From Candidatus Fermentithermobacillaceae bacterium (GTDB taxonomy: Bacteria > Bacillota > Sulfobacillia > Fermentithermobacillales > Fermentithermobacillaceae): a stretch of DNA of 51,650 nucleotides. This document shows positions 35,668 to 42,356 of this stretch, piece by piece. The stretch lies in assembly GCA_018052455.1 (NCBI GenBank), contig JAGPNE010000003.1, forward strand, positions 1 to 51,650. Direction: 5' to 3'. A model generated the notes under the pieces. That model was not told the origin of the DNA. It saw only the letters and a program-made list of their open reading frames with translations, and made no database searches. How positions within the stretch are numbered: position 1 is the first letter of the stretch; every line of letters starts with the position of its first letter. Position numbers and translations under genes: made by a program.

Positions 35668-36816
35668 CTACACAACCGAGGGCTCTACTCGCAATTCGCC
35701 CCTTTCAAAACGTCCAAGATCCAAGTCACTGATGTCGATAGACGGCTCCTTGCCAACGATCATCTCAGAAAGCAATCTACCGACTATGGGGGACAGCATG
35801 AACCCGTGCCCGCTGAAACCAACCGCTTGATAGTATCCTTCAACTCCAGGAACAGTGCCCAAAATTGGATGTGCATCAGGCGTGATTGTATAAAGTCCAG
35901 CCCACTGTCGAACAACACGTATACCTTTAAGAGGGGGAACTAGTTTGCACATTATATCTGACATCTTCTTGAGAAACTGCCAAGACTGGCCGATGTCATA
36001 GCCCTTGGGCTCGTTCGGATCGCCAATACCCATAACCAAAGAACCGTGAGGAGTCTGTTGACAATAGATCCCCAGGGAGAAAGACATAAGCATAGGGTCA
36101 AAAAGACGCCCGACTGCCTCTGTAACCAAGATCTGGTGCCGCTCTGTGTACACCGGAAGGTCCACTCCAACCATGGCCGCAACCGGACCAGCCCAAGGCC
36201 CCGCGGCATTGACGACCACGGGCGTAGATATATCTCCGCGATTGGTCTTTACCTTAGTCACCTTAGCGCCAGACTTCTCAATGTCTATGACCTCGGTAAA
36301 ATCGTTGACTTCTCCCCCTAACCGTTCAAAAGCCTTAAGGTAAGCGTTTGTCGTGTGGAAAGGGTTTGCGTGGCCGTCTCGAGCGTTGTATGTCGCTCCT
36401 AGCATGCCGTCTGTATTGAGAACAGGTACGATCTCTTTTGCCTCCTCAGGCGTGCAGACCCGAGAGTTAACCCCCAGTTTGTGCTGGACCTCTACGTTCT
36501 TCTGAAACTGGCTCCACTCTTTTTCTGTGTAGGCCATCATCAGGTAACCTTTCTGGACGAACTCGATATCGTACTCATATTCCAGTTCTTCCTGAAGGTT
36601 TTCAAATATGTCTATGGCTGCTTTGCATATCCTTACGTTCGCTTCCGCGCCCCACTGTTCCCTAACCCCAGCCCCGCAACGTCCCGTAGATCCGTTCGCA
36701 AATGTGTCTTTTTCGCACAAAACCACATTGCCTACACCTTGCTTCATGAGATTGTAGGCTATAGAAGCTCCTGAGACTCCTCCACCTATAACTACAGCAT
36801 CTGCTGAACCTCTCAT
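35668..36816 (-). CDS. FAD-dependent amino-acid oxidase/dehydrogenase subunit (DAO family, sarcosine oxidase beta / PdhB-like)
   Basis: A 382-residue DAO-fold flavoprotein. ADAVVIGGGVSGASIAYNL is the FAD Rossmann motif at residues 5-23, and CEKDTFANGSTGRCGAGVREQ follows as in glycine/sarcosine/proline oxidases. VVNAAGPWAGPVAAMVG and QWAGLYTITPDAHPILG with GFSGHGFMLSPIVG are family C-terminal motifs. Probably the substrate-oxidising subunit of a complex with the four Fe-S/FAD proteins encoded just upstream. The substrate could be proline, hydroxyproline, sarcosine, glycine or a D-amino acid. ATG at 36816 has AAGGAGGGGG upstream and overlaps the end of the preceding gene. Confidence 0.86.
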   Translation of the reverse strand: MRGSADAVVIGGGVSGASIAYNLMKQGVGNVVLCEKDTFANGSTGRCGAGVREQWGAEANVRICKAAIDIFENLQEELEYEYDIEFVQKGYLMMAYTEKEWSQFQKNVEVQHKLGVNSRVCTPEEAKEIVPVLNTDGMLGATYNARDGHANPFHTTNAYLKAFERLGGEVNDFTEVIDIEKSGAKVTKVKTNRGDISTPVVVNAAGPWAGPVAAMVGVDLPVYTERHQILVTEAVGRLFDPMLMSFSLGIYCQQTPHGSLVMGIGDPNEPKGYDIGQSWQFLKKMSDIMCKLVPPLKGIRVVRQWAGLYTITPDAHPILGTVPGVEGYYQAVGFSGHGFMLSPIVGRLLSEMIVGKEPSIDISDLDLGRFERGELRVEPSVV

Positions 36817-37154
36817 TGGCTGACCCCCTCCTTCTCCGATTTGCAGCCACAATCAGACCCACAACAGTCCTCATCAGCTTCGCAGATTTCGGCAAGATCT
36901 CCCATTTTTACGGGTTTGAAAGGAGGTCTGTATGTTGACTGAAGCACTTCAGAAACTGGCTTCCCGAGGAATTTGGCAATTTCTCCCGCTACCAACAGCC
37001 TACATGTGCGCCCCTGGCAAGGGCCCATTCCAGCTCTGGTTATGCGTTTGACTTCGTCAAGGGTGGTCGCGCCTTCCCTTATGACTTTGCGTATCTCTCC
37101 CAAAGTAACATCTTCACACCTGCATACGATAATGTCATCTTCGTTCCTACTCAC
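36813..37154 (-). CDS. BFD-like [2Fe-2S] protein with cysteine-rich tail
   Basis: A 113-residue protein. The BFD-type [2Fe-2S] domain has C11-x-C13 and C46-x4-C51 (IVCRCEDVTLGEI, GMGPCQGRTC). In HcnB and octopine/nopaline-oxidase-type proteins this domain is fused to the FAD/NAD subunit; here it is a separate gene, as with archaeal PdhX. A C-terminal tail carries six further cysteines within about 18 residues (ICEADEDCCGSDCGC). It ends by overlapping the next gene by four bases. GTG at 37154 lies inside the end of the 4Fe-4S gene, so translation is coupled. Confidence 0.82.
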   Translation of the reverse strand: MSRNEDDIIVCRCEDVTLGEIRKVIREGATTLDEVKRITRAGMGPCQGRTCRLLVAGEIAKFLGKPVSEVLQSTYRPPFKPVKMGDLAEICEADEDCCGSDCGCKSEKEGVSQ

Positions 37155-37665
37155 GGCTCGCCCCACCCTCCCTGGTTAGCCTAATATTCCTTACTTCCAT
37201 CGACAGTTCCTTAGGAGCCTTTACCCAGACCACTGTGGTCCCGGCAGGCTTTCTACCTGGAATCACCCTATGAATCTCCCCTTCTCCAACTTCTGCTCCC
37301 TGTCTTGAGAGCAGCAACACTTTCTCGCCTTTTTCGGGCAGTGGCAAGAACTCGTAAGGGATTGCCACCAAACACTCTTTGTCGCTGAAAGTCTCATCGA
37401 CCACGAAAATTGCCAGTCCGGGACAAGCAGCGACACAGATACCGCAACCAGTACACTTATCCCAGTCTACCTTTGGGATATCGTTTATGGCCTCGAATTC
37501 ACAGATAGCGCCAAATCTACAGCTATGATAACAAGGATCGCATGGTATCTCCTGAAAGCACTCTATAACGACAAACGGACCTTTCTCTCTGCGAGCCTTG
37601 GACGGTACTACAGATTCAATCTGTTCCATAGAGGGGATACCTGTACTTAGAAAGGCATTATCCAT
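37147..37665 (-). CDS. 4Fe-4S ferredoxin-type electron transfer subunit
   Basis: A 172-residue protein. After 35 residues come two clusters of cysteines: C36, C42-x2-C45-x3-C49 with C55, and the classic C71-x2-C74-x2-C77-x3-C81-P ferredoxin motif (KCTGCGICVAACPG). The C-terminal 80 residues form a beta-rich domain (EKGEKVLLLSRQGAEVGEGE) of unknown role. It is expected to pass electrons from the flavin subunits. Its ATG shares one base with the stop of the FAD/NAD gene, with GAGGGTG upstream. Confidence 0.8.
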   Translation of the reverse strand: MDNAFLSTGIPSMEQIESVVPSKARREKGPFVVIECFQEIPCDPCYHSCRFGAICEFEAINDIPKVDWDKCTGCGICVAACPGLAIFVVDETFSDKECLVAIPYEFLPLPEKGEKVLLLSRQGAEVGEGEIHRVIPGRKPAGTTVVWVKAPKELSMEVRNIRLTREGGASRE

Positions 37666-38771
37666 CACGCGCTCACCCTCTTTCCAATTTCGTCCCTAAG
37701 AACAGCGAGACCTTCAACAATCTTCTTGCTCGTCGGGCCCGCTCTCAGTTGCTCTAGTTCCTTCACATATTCCTGACGCTTGGCGTCGAAATGGCTATCC
37801 GATATCTTCCCTAGGCTGTGGGCTATGGCCAAACCTGCCAGATATCCTTCGGCCATCGCTGTAGAGGCCTCTTCTATGCTTGCGACGTCACCTGCTACAT
37901 ATACTCCACTGAGAGTCGTCTCCATGTTCTCGTCGTAGACCGGCACAAAACCGCCTAATGCTGCAATATAGGTCATTTCGGCTCCGGCCTGCCACAGGAA
38001 CTCACATAAAGGTGAAAGTCCTGTCGCCAGGCATATTACATCAACTTTTAGGTCCTTTTCAGTACCAGGGATTCCTTGCCATTTGTTATCGATTTGCCAA
38101 ACGACAGCCCCTTCCACGCATCGCTCGCCATACGCTTCCCTAATGCTGTACCCGGTGAGAATAGGAATCCCAAGGCGCCTTATCTTAGAAGCATGTACGG
38201 CATACCCGCCTATCTGGGGTAGAGCTTCAACCAGTGCTTCTACGTGAACACCCGCTTGGGCTAGCTGGTAACTTACTATTAGACCAATATTGCCAGAACC
38301 TATCATCAGAACCGATTGGCCAGGCCTTACTCCATGAACGTTCATCAATGTCTGCACTGCCCCTGCTCCGTATACACCTGGCAAGTGATTTCCTGGGAAA
38401 AGAAGCATCTTCTCAGAAGCTCCTGTTGCTACCAGTAGTCTTTCGGGTTTCAGGCCTTTTACACCTTCGGGAGTCTCGAGAAGAAGCGTATCATCATCCC
38501 TGTAATACCCCAGGGCTTCTGTTGAACCTACAAAATGCACATTTGGATCTTTCTGTGCGTTTTCTGCAAGGTTGTGCGCGATAACTACACCCCTAGTCCC
38601 GGCGCTTTTCTCATGCCACCCGAAGAACTTATGGGTCTGCTTAACTAGCTGACCGCCCGGCGTATCGCCTCTATCTATAAGGGTGACTTCGACCCCGTAC
38701 GAGGCAGCTTCCAGGGCGGCGCAGATACCTGCAGGACCCGCTCCAATAATTGCAAGCTCCGTTGTTTTCAA
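37665..38771 (-). CDS. FAD/NAD(P)-binding oxidoreductase subunit (HcnB / PDH1 alpha-like)
   Basis: A 368-residue two-dinucleotide-binding-domain flavoprotein. The FAD motif is LAIIGAGPAGICAALEAASYG at residues 6-26, with RGDTPGGQLVKQTHKFFG after it. LLVATGASEKMLLFPGNHLPG is the linker, and VLMIGSGNIGLIVSYQLAQAG the NAD motif. VYVAGDVASIEEASTAMAEG closes the second FAD site. No BFD domain is fused. Probably the NAD(P)- or ferredoxin-linked half of the amino-acid dehydrogenase. TTG at 38771 is chosen because AAGGAG lies eight bases upstream; GTG at 38780 falls inside that site. Confidence 0.85.
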   Translation of the reverse strand: MKTTELAIIGAGPAGICAALEAASYGVEVTLIDRGDTPGGQLVKQTHKFFGWHEKSAGTRGVVIAHNLAENAQKDPNVHFVGSTEALGYYRDDDTLLLETPEGVKGLKPERLLVATGASEKMLLFPGNHLPGVYGAGAVQTLMNVHGVRPGQSVLMIGSGNIGLIVSYQLAQAGVHVEALVEALPQIGGYAVHASKIRRLGIPILTGYSIREAYGERCVEGAVVWQIDNKWQGIPGTEKDLKVDVICLATGLSPLCEFLWQAGAEMTYIAALGGFVPVYDENMETTLSGVYVAGDVASIEEASTAMAEGYLAGLAIAHSLGKISDSHFDAKRQEYVKELEQLRAGPTSKKIVEGLAVLRDEIGKRVSA

Positions 38772-38776
38772 TAGAG

Positions 38777-39109
38777 TCACTCCTTAATTGACGGGGCAGG
38801 GCCTACGCCTTTTTGCATTTGCACATGCATGCCCGCCCTCAGTTTTTCGGTGCAAGCTCTTACGTTAGGAACCCCGTCAACAATTACCAGGCACGAAGAA
38901 CAGTTCCCTATAGCACAAAAAAAGCCACGTGGGTGGCTCCGCTTTATGCTTTCATGTAGAACCTTGATGCCTGCCGCATGAAGAGCGCTTGCTATTGGTT
39001 CCCCTTCATATCCCCAGAGTTCCTCACCTTCCCAATAGAACTTGACTTTTTCCTTCTCTTCAAAGTCAAGGATTGGGTGATCCTTGATCCTCATTTCTGA
39101 AGAATCCAA
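38777..39109 (-). CDS. [2Fe-2S] ferredoxin-like subunit (sarcosine oxidase alpha N-domain / HcnA-like)
   Basis: A 110-residue plant-type [2Fe-2S] protein. FFCAIGNCSSCLVIVDGVPNVRACTEKL gives C-x4-C-x2-C-x12-C (quoted over the cluster region). The upstream half, VKFYWEGEELWGYEGEPIASALHAAG, is the beta-grasp part seen in sarcosine oxidase alpha and HcnA. TTG at 39109 is supported by AAAGGGGGC, which directly follows the TGA of the small frameshifted gene. It ends five bases before the FAD/NAD subunit start. Confidence 0.84.
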   Translation of the reverse strand: MDSSEMRIKDHPILDFEEKEKVKFYWEGEELWGYEGEPIASALHAAGIKVLHESIKRSHPRGFFCAIGNCSSCLVIVDGVPNVRACTEKLRAGMHVQMQKGVGPAPSIKE

Positions 39110-39125
39110 AGATTGACGCCCCCTT

Positions 39126-39330
39126 TCATATGTATGATCTATCTGCAATCCAACTTTCCGTTCTCACAAAGGTCACTCTCACACTTGTTGCTCTTTGTAG
39201 AATTCGCCGATAATCGAGGATATCCTGTATAGTTCGAGCATCAAAATACATATACTGAGTTTTCCAATTCGTGCATTTTCGTACCTTCTGGGATCTGGAT
39301 ATCAGCCTTAAGCAGTGCATTGTCGAGCAT
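39126..39330 (-). CDS. Small first gene of the dehydrogenase operon, split by a +1 frameshift
   Basis: ATG at 39330 follows GAGGTAG. The frame encodes 28 codons ending ...NSVYVF and then meets TGA at 39241-39243. The sequence at the break is GTA TTT TGA, and a +1 slip of tRNA-Phe from TTT to the overlapping TTT continues as DARTIQDILDYRRILQ and onward to a TGA at 39126. The full product would be about 67 residues. The second half ends immediately before the ribosome-binding site of the [2Fe-2S] gene, so the unit fits an operon position. It may be a programmed frameshift, a decayed gene or a sequencing indel. I do not recognise the family. Confidence 0.45.
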
Positions 39331-39379
39331 GTCCTACCTCTTAGACTAACTGATTCATCGATGCATTTGCATTGAATAG

Positions 39380-39412
39380 AAGAACAAAAATCATTGTGAC
39401 TTTCTCACAATG
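39380..39412 (-). terminator. Rho-independent terminator after the D-2-hydroxyacid dehydrogenase gene
   Basis: On the minus strand CATTGTGA and TCACAATG form a perfect 8-bp stem around a five-base loop (39392-39412), followed by ATTTTTGTTCTT. It separates the dehydrogenase gene from the amino-acid dehydrogenase operon, whose promoter must lie in about 39331-39380 but was not identified. Confidence 0.82.
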
Positions 39413-39435
39413 AAGTGCAAACACTTCCGAACCAG

Positions 39436-40419
39436 TCACATTCGGGTTTCGTTCAAGGCTTCCGGGTTTACTGGTGTTATAGGTATCCCCGATAGAAGGT
39501 ATTCTCTTACGTTCCTAGCCGCCAAAACAGCCATTTCCGTCCTGGTTGTCACGGTAGCACTGCCAATATGGGGTAAAAGAACAACATTATCTAGACCAAA
39601 GAACGGACTATCGACTGAGATAGGTTCTCTGGAAAACACATCTAGGCCTGCCCCCCATATCTTTCCATCACGCAAAGCTTTGGCCAGCGCGTCTTCATCC
39701 ACTATACCGCCTCGTGCAGTGTTTATAAGTACCGCTTCGCGTTTCATCAAGCCAATCTCCTTCTCTCCTATCAGCCCTTTGGTTTGCTCCGTCAGAGGTA
39801 AGTGCATTGTGACGAAATCAGCCTCTTTTAGGAGGGAGTCAAGGCTTCTGTACTCTGCGCCCAGCTCTTCTTCCACACCAAGATCCCGGGTGCGTGAATA
39901 GTAAACAATGCGCATGTTAAACCCTTTGGCTCGCCGTGCAACTGCGGTCCCTATACGCCCCATACCTACTATACCTATTGTAGAACCCCAGACGTCTAAC
40001 CCTGTAAGCAGCATCGGCGACCATGTTTCCCACAAACCGTTTTTGAGGTATTTTTGCGCTTCAGGAATACGCCGTGCAGTGGCCAGCAAAAGACCAAACG
40101 CAAGGTCTGCAGTAGCCTCTGTAAGCACCCCAGGAGTATTGGTGACAATAATGCCTCGTCGGCTACAGGCTCCAACATCGATGTTGTCGTATCCTACTGC
40201 CATATTGGACACAATGCGCAGATTCTCTGCCTCTTTGAGCAATTCTTCATCTATCTTGTCAGTTAGCATCGAAAGCAAGCCAAACGAGTCTCTCGATTCT
40301 GCACAGAGCACATCCCTAGGTACGCAAGAATCCTCCTCGGGCCACATAGACACCTCGAAAACTTCCTCTAGTAGTGAAACAGCCGGATCCGGAATCTTCC
40401 GTGTAATATATATCTTCAT
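39436..40419 (-). CDS. D-isomer-specific 2-hydroxyacid dehydrogenase (glyoxylate/hydroxypyruvate reductase-like)
   Basis: A 327-residue NAD(P)-dependent reductase. The Rossmann motif GIVGMGRIGTAVARRAKGF is near residue 148. Catalytic Arg lies in INTARGGIVDEDAL, Glu in DVFSREP and His in LLPHIGSAT. VSNMAVGYDNIDVGACSRRGI and NTPGVLTEATADLAFGLLLA resemble glyoxylate reductase GyaR and D-glycerate dehydrogenases. It could reduce glyoxylate or hydroxypyruvate made by the neighbouring amino-acid oxidase system. ATG with GGGGG six bases upstream; a single-gene unit ended by its own terminator. Confidence 0.87.
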   Translation of the reverse strand: MKIYITRKIPDPAVSLLEEVFEVSMWPEEDSCVPRDVLCAESRDSFGLLSMLTDKIDEELLKEAENLRIVSNMAVGYDNIDVGACSRRGIIVTNTPGVLTEATADLAFGLLLATARRIPEAQKYLKNGLWETWSPMLLTGLDVWGSTIGIVGMGRIGTAVARRAKGFNMRIVYYSRTRDLGVEEELGAEYRSLDSLLKEADFVTMHLPLTEQTKGLIGEKEIGLMKREAVLINTARGGIVDEDALAKALRDGKIWGAGLDVFSREPISVDSPFFGLDNVVLLPHIGSATVTTRTEMAVLAARNVREYLLSGIPITPVNPEALNETRM

Positions 40420-40535
40420 CTTAGACCCCCTATTTCAGAAACAATCAAATCCTATTGCCATGTTAACATAGTGCTCTCAATGGGATATCTTGATCTTGTC
40501 TTTGTGAGAAGTAAGGAATGGCTAACATCAGGATA

Positions 40536-40564
40536 TTGCTAGAACAGGAACTCTACGGTAGAAT
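40536..40564 (+). promoter_or_regulatory. Promoter of the ferritin-like gene
   Basis: TTGCTA (40536-40541), 17 bases, TAGAAT (40559-40564), about 43 bases before the ATG. Good match to the housekeeping consensus. Confidence 0.6.
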
Positions 40565-40606
40565 TATTGCGTAAAAGTTCTAAATATTCTTAGGGAGGCG
40601 ATAACA

Positions 40607-41092
40607 ATGGCAGAGAAAACTAGAGAGTTGGTGGGGGAACATGTCGACGAGCTAATTGGATTACTGAACAAAGCTTACGCCGACGAATTGATTGCCTGTT
40701 TCTACTACAAAACTGCTGCAATGCTGGTTAAAGGGATCCATGCCAAGACGGTAGCTGAGCAACTCGAGGAAATAGCCAATGAGGAATTAGAGCACTCCGA
40801 AGAATTAGCCGAACGCATTATCCAGCTCGGAGGGGAACCCCTAGATAGCTGGGATGCAATAACAAAACATGCAAATTACCCAGAAGTAGATATACCTAAA
40901 GATAGAGCAGACTACGTTGGAATACTCAAGGGTGTTCACGTTGCAGAGCAAGGGGCAATAGGTGTGTATGCAGACCTCATGAAGTTCCTTCAGACGAAAG
41001 TGAAAGACCCGACCACGTTCCATCTTGTACGTCACATCATGGGTGAAGAAATGCACCACGAAGATGAAGTTGAAACGCTTCTAGGATTATAG
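40607..41092 (+). CDS. Ferritin-like diiron protein (bacterioferritin/Dps-like family)
   Basis: A 161-residue four-helix-bundle protein. Candidate metal ligands: ADELIACFYY in helix 1, NEELEHSEELAERI in helix 2, VAEQGAIGVYADLM in helix 3, and GEEMHHEDEVETLLGL in helix 4. This Glu...Glu-x2-His...Glu-x2-His pattern suits a ferroxidase diiron site. Family proteins store iron or consume peroxide; no haem-binding Met can be assigned. GGGAGGCG precedes the ATG. Monocistronic, between a promoter and a strong terminator. Confidence 0.85.
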   Translation: MAEKTRELVGEHVDELIGLLNKAYADELIACFYYKTAAMLVKGIHAKTVAEQLEEIANEELEHSEELAERIIQLGGEPLDSWDAITKHANYPEVDIPKDRADYVGILKGVHVAEQGAIGVYADLMKFLQTKVKDPTTFHLVRHIMGEEMHHEDEVETLLGL

Positions 41093-41110
41093 TTTGAAAC
41101 CGTCAGAAAA

Positions 41111-41140
41111 ACCGGGGGCTCTGCCTCCGGTTTTTGTTTT
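41111..41140 (+). terminator. Rho-independent terminator after the ferritin-like gene
   Basis: ACCGGGGGC (41111-41119), a TCT loop, GCCTCCGGT (41123-41131), then TTTTTGTTTT. The following 41141-41302 stretch shows no gene. Confidence 0.92.
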
Positions 41141-41302
41141 TGTCCGCTGCTTTGCGTCCTCGCCTTTCCACGGGTGTAGCCGCAAAGTACAATGGCGGCT
41201 TTGGTGTCAAGTTGCCTCATGCCTGCGCATACAAGGCCTTAGCGGTACCGAATATGGCGCAGAATCTATAGGTCAAGGAAGCAAAAGGTATCAAACTTCG
41301 TC

Positions 41303-41331
41303 TTGTAGAGCCAAACAACCCATGCTAGAAT
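41303..41331 (+). promoter_or_regulatory. Promoter of tRNA-Leu
   Basis: TTGTAG (41303-41308), 17 bases, TAGAAT (41326-41331). Transcription would start about six bases before the tRNA 5' end. Confidence 0.65.
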
Positions 41332-41343
41332 GTTAGTGCTAGT

Positions 41344-41431
41344 GCCGGGGTGATGGAATTGGCAGTCATGCGCGACTCAAAATCGCGTGGGGTAGCCCCC
41401 CGTGCGGGTTCGACTCCCGCCCTCGGCACCA
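41344..41431 (+). tRNA. tRNA-Leu (anticodon CAA)
   Basis: An 88-base class II tRNA with encoded CCA. Acceptor arms are GCCGGGG (41344-41350) and CCTCGGC (41421-41427), then A and CCA. The anticodon stem CGCGA/TCGCG encloses CTCAAAA with anticodon CAA at 41378-41380, reading UUG. A long variable arm (GGGGTAGCCCCC) and TTCGACTC in the T loop fit leucine. TTTTTG directly after the CCA probably ends transcription. UUG is also a frequent start codon in this window. Confidence 0.95.
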
Positions 41432-41648
41432 TTTTTGTCTACTTAGACGAGTATACTCAAGCAGACTTCACTCTTTCGCCTAGCGTCACTCAGATGATTC
41501 ACAGGTCAGCATTCACTCCTTAGCAACGCTGACATTTTTGATATGGAAGTAGAGTCAGTCCCATGGAGGTTCCTCAGAGCAATTTGGGATATCATACCGT
41601 AGGCGCACACATGCCGTACATAACCAAAGTGTGAAAAGTAGCCGTCTA

Positions 41649-41668
41649 GACAAGTAGAAATACTTGTC
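41649..41668. other. Perfect 8-bp hairpin with a four-base loop downstream of fxsA
   Basis: GACAAGTA, loop GAAA (TTTC on the fxsA strand), TACTTGTC. It begins 21 bases after the fxsA stop and has no T-run, so it may protect a 3' end rather than terminate. The remainder of 41432-41688 shows no gene or RNA I can support. Confidence 0.45.
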
Positions 41669-41688
41669 GGTCCCTAGCGCCACTACCA

Positions 41689-42075
41689 TCAAAGATCGAT
41701 GTATACGTACCGCTCTAGCCAGCGCTGCACCTTGTTCCTAACTGCTAGCCTTGTTAGCGGTACAAGCAGAATAATCCCTAATATATCTGTTAAGAAACCA
41801 GGGATAATGAGCAAAACCGCACCTACCACGGTCATTAAACCATCAATTACTTTGCTGCCAGGGAAGCGGCCTTTTGAAATCTCCTCGCTGGCCTCCGCGA
41901 TTAGTTCACGACCGTATAGCGCCAGAAGCAATCCCCCTAATACCGCTGTGCCTAACACAAGTAATATGGTCCACCACGTTCCAATTCTTGCACCAACTCC
42001 AATGAGAATTGCAAGTTCGATAACAGGAACAGCCACAATTAGAAGAACAACCAGGATCGTCCATATAATGTACAC
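41689..42075 (-). CDS. fxsA: FxsA family membrane protein
   Basis: A 128-residue FxsA protein with two hydrophobic stretches at the N-terminus (residues 4-25 and 32-54) and one or two after residue 78. WWTILLVLGTAVLGGLLLALYG, SKVIDGLMTVVGAVLLIIPGFLTDILG (quoted in parts) and LVPLTRLAVRNKVQRWLER are the recognisable motifs. In E. coli extra FxsA relieves phage T7 exclusion by F plasmid PifA; its normal role is unknown. GTG start with GGGGGC seven bases upstream. It follows the OadG-like gene by 98 bases and may share the riboswitch-controlled transcript. Confidence 0.87.
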   Translation of the reverse strand: MYIIWTILVVLLIVAVPVIELAILIGVGARIGTWWTILLVLGTAVLGGLLLALYGRELIAEASEEISKGRFPGSKVIDGLMTVVGAVLLIIPGFLTDILGIILLVPLTRLAVRNKVQRWLERYVYIDL

Positions 42076-42173
42076 AACATGCGCCCCCTGATAGAACCAA
42101 ATGTGCCTGCCTTGCGCTTATCATACCTTTTTCATGTTGTAACCTATAGAGCACGCCCGCGTGGCATGTCCGG

Positions 42174-42290
42174 CTACTTGTTGTCTAGTCTCATTAACCC
42201 TTTAATGGCACAGTAGATAACAGCCATAGTTGCAAATATGGTCGCCATAGATATCCAGGTTATTCGCAACGTTTCCTGCAATACACTCAT
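42174..42290 (-). CDS. Very small OadG-like membrane peptide (decarboxylase gamma-chain type)
   Basis: A 38-residue peptide: MSVLQETLRITWISMATIF, then ATMAVIYCAIKGLMRLDNK. One transmembrane helix spans about residues 9-30, with a short charged C-terminus. The pattern (short polar start, hydrophobic helix, lysine/leucine-rich end) and the location right after oadB match the gamma subunit of sodium-pumping decarboxylases, which anchors and assembles the complex. It is shorter than typical OadG and lacks its C-terminal zinc-binding tail. GGGGAGG precedes two consecutive ATGs; 42293 is the other start. Easily missed by gene finders. Confidence 0.65.
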   Translation of the reverse strand: MSVLQETLRITWISMATIFATMAVIYCAIKGLMRLDNK

Positions 42291-42356
42291 CATAATCCCT
42301 CCCCAATTTCATCAAAAAGCGCCCGGCATTGTGAAGCACGAGAACCGACCCCCTGC

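Noticed and set aside
40555..40600. PerR/Fur-like operator near the ferritin-like gene
   Set aside because: AT-rich half-sites (TAGAATTATT, TTCTAAATATTC) overlap the -10 region but match neither consensus well enough.
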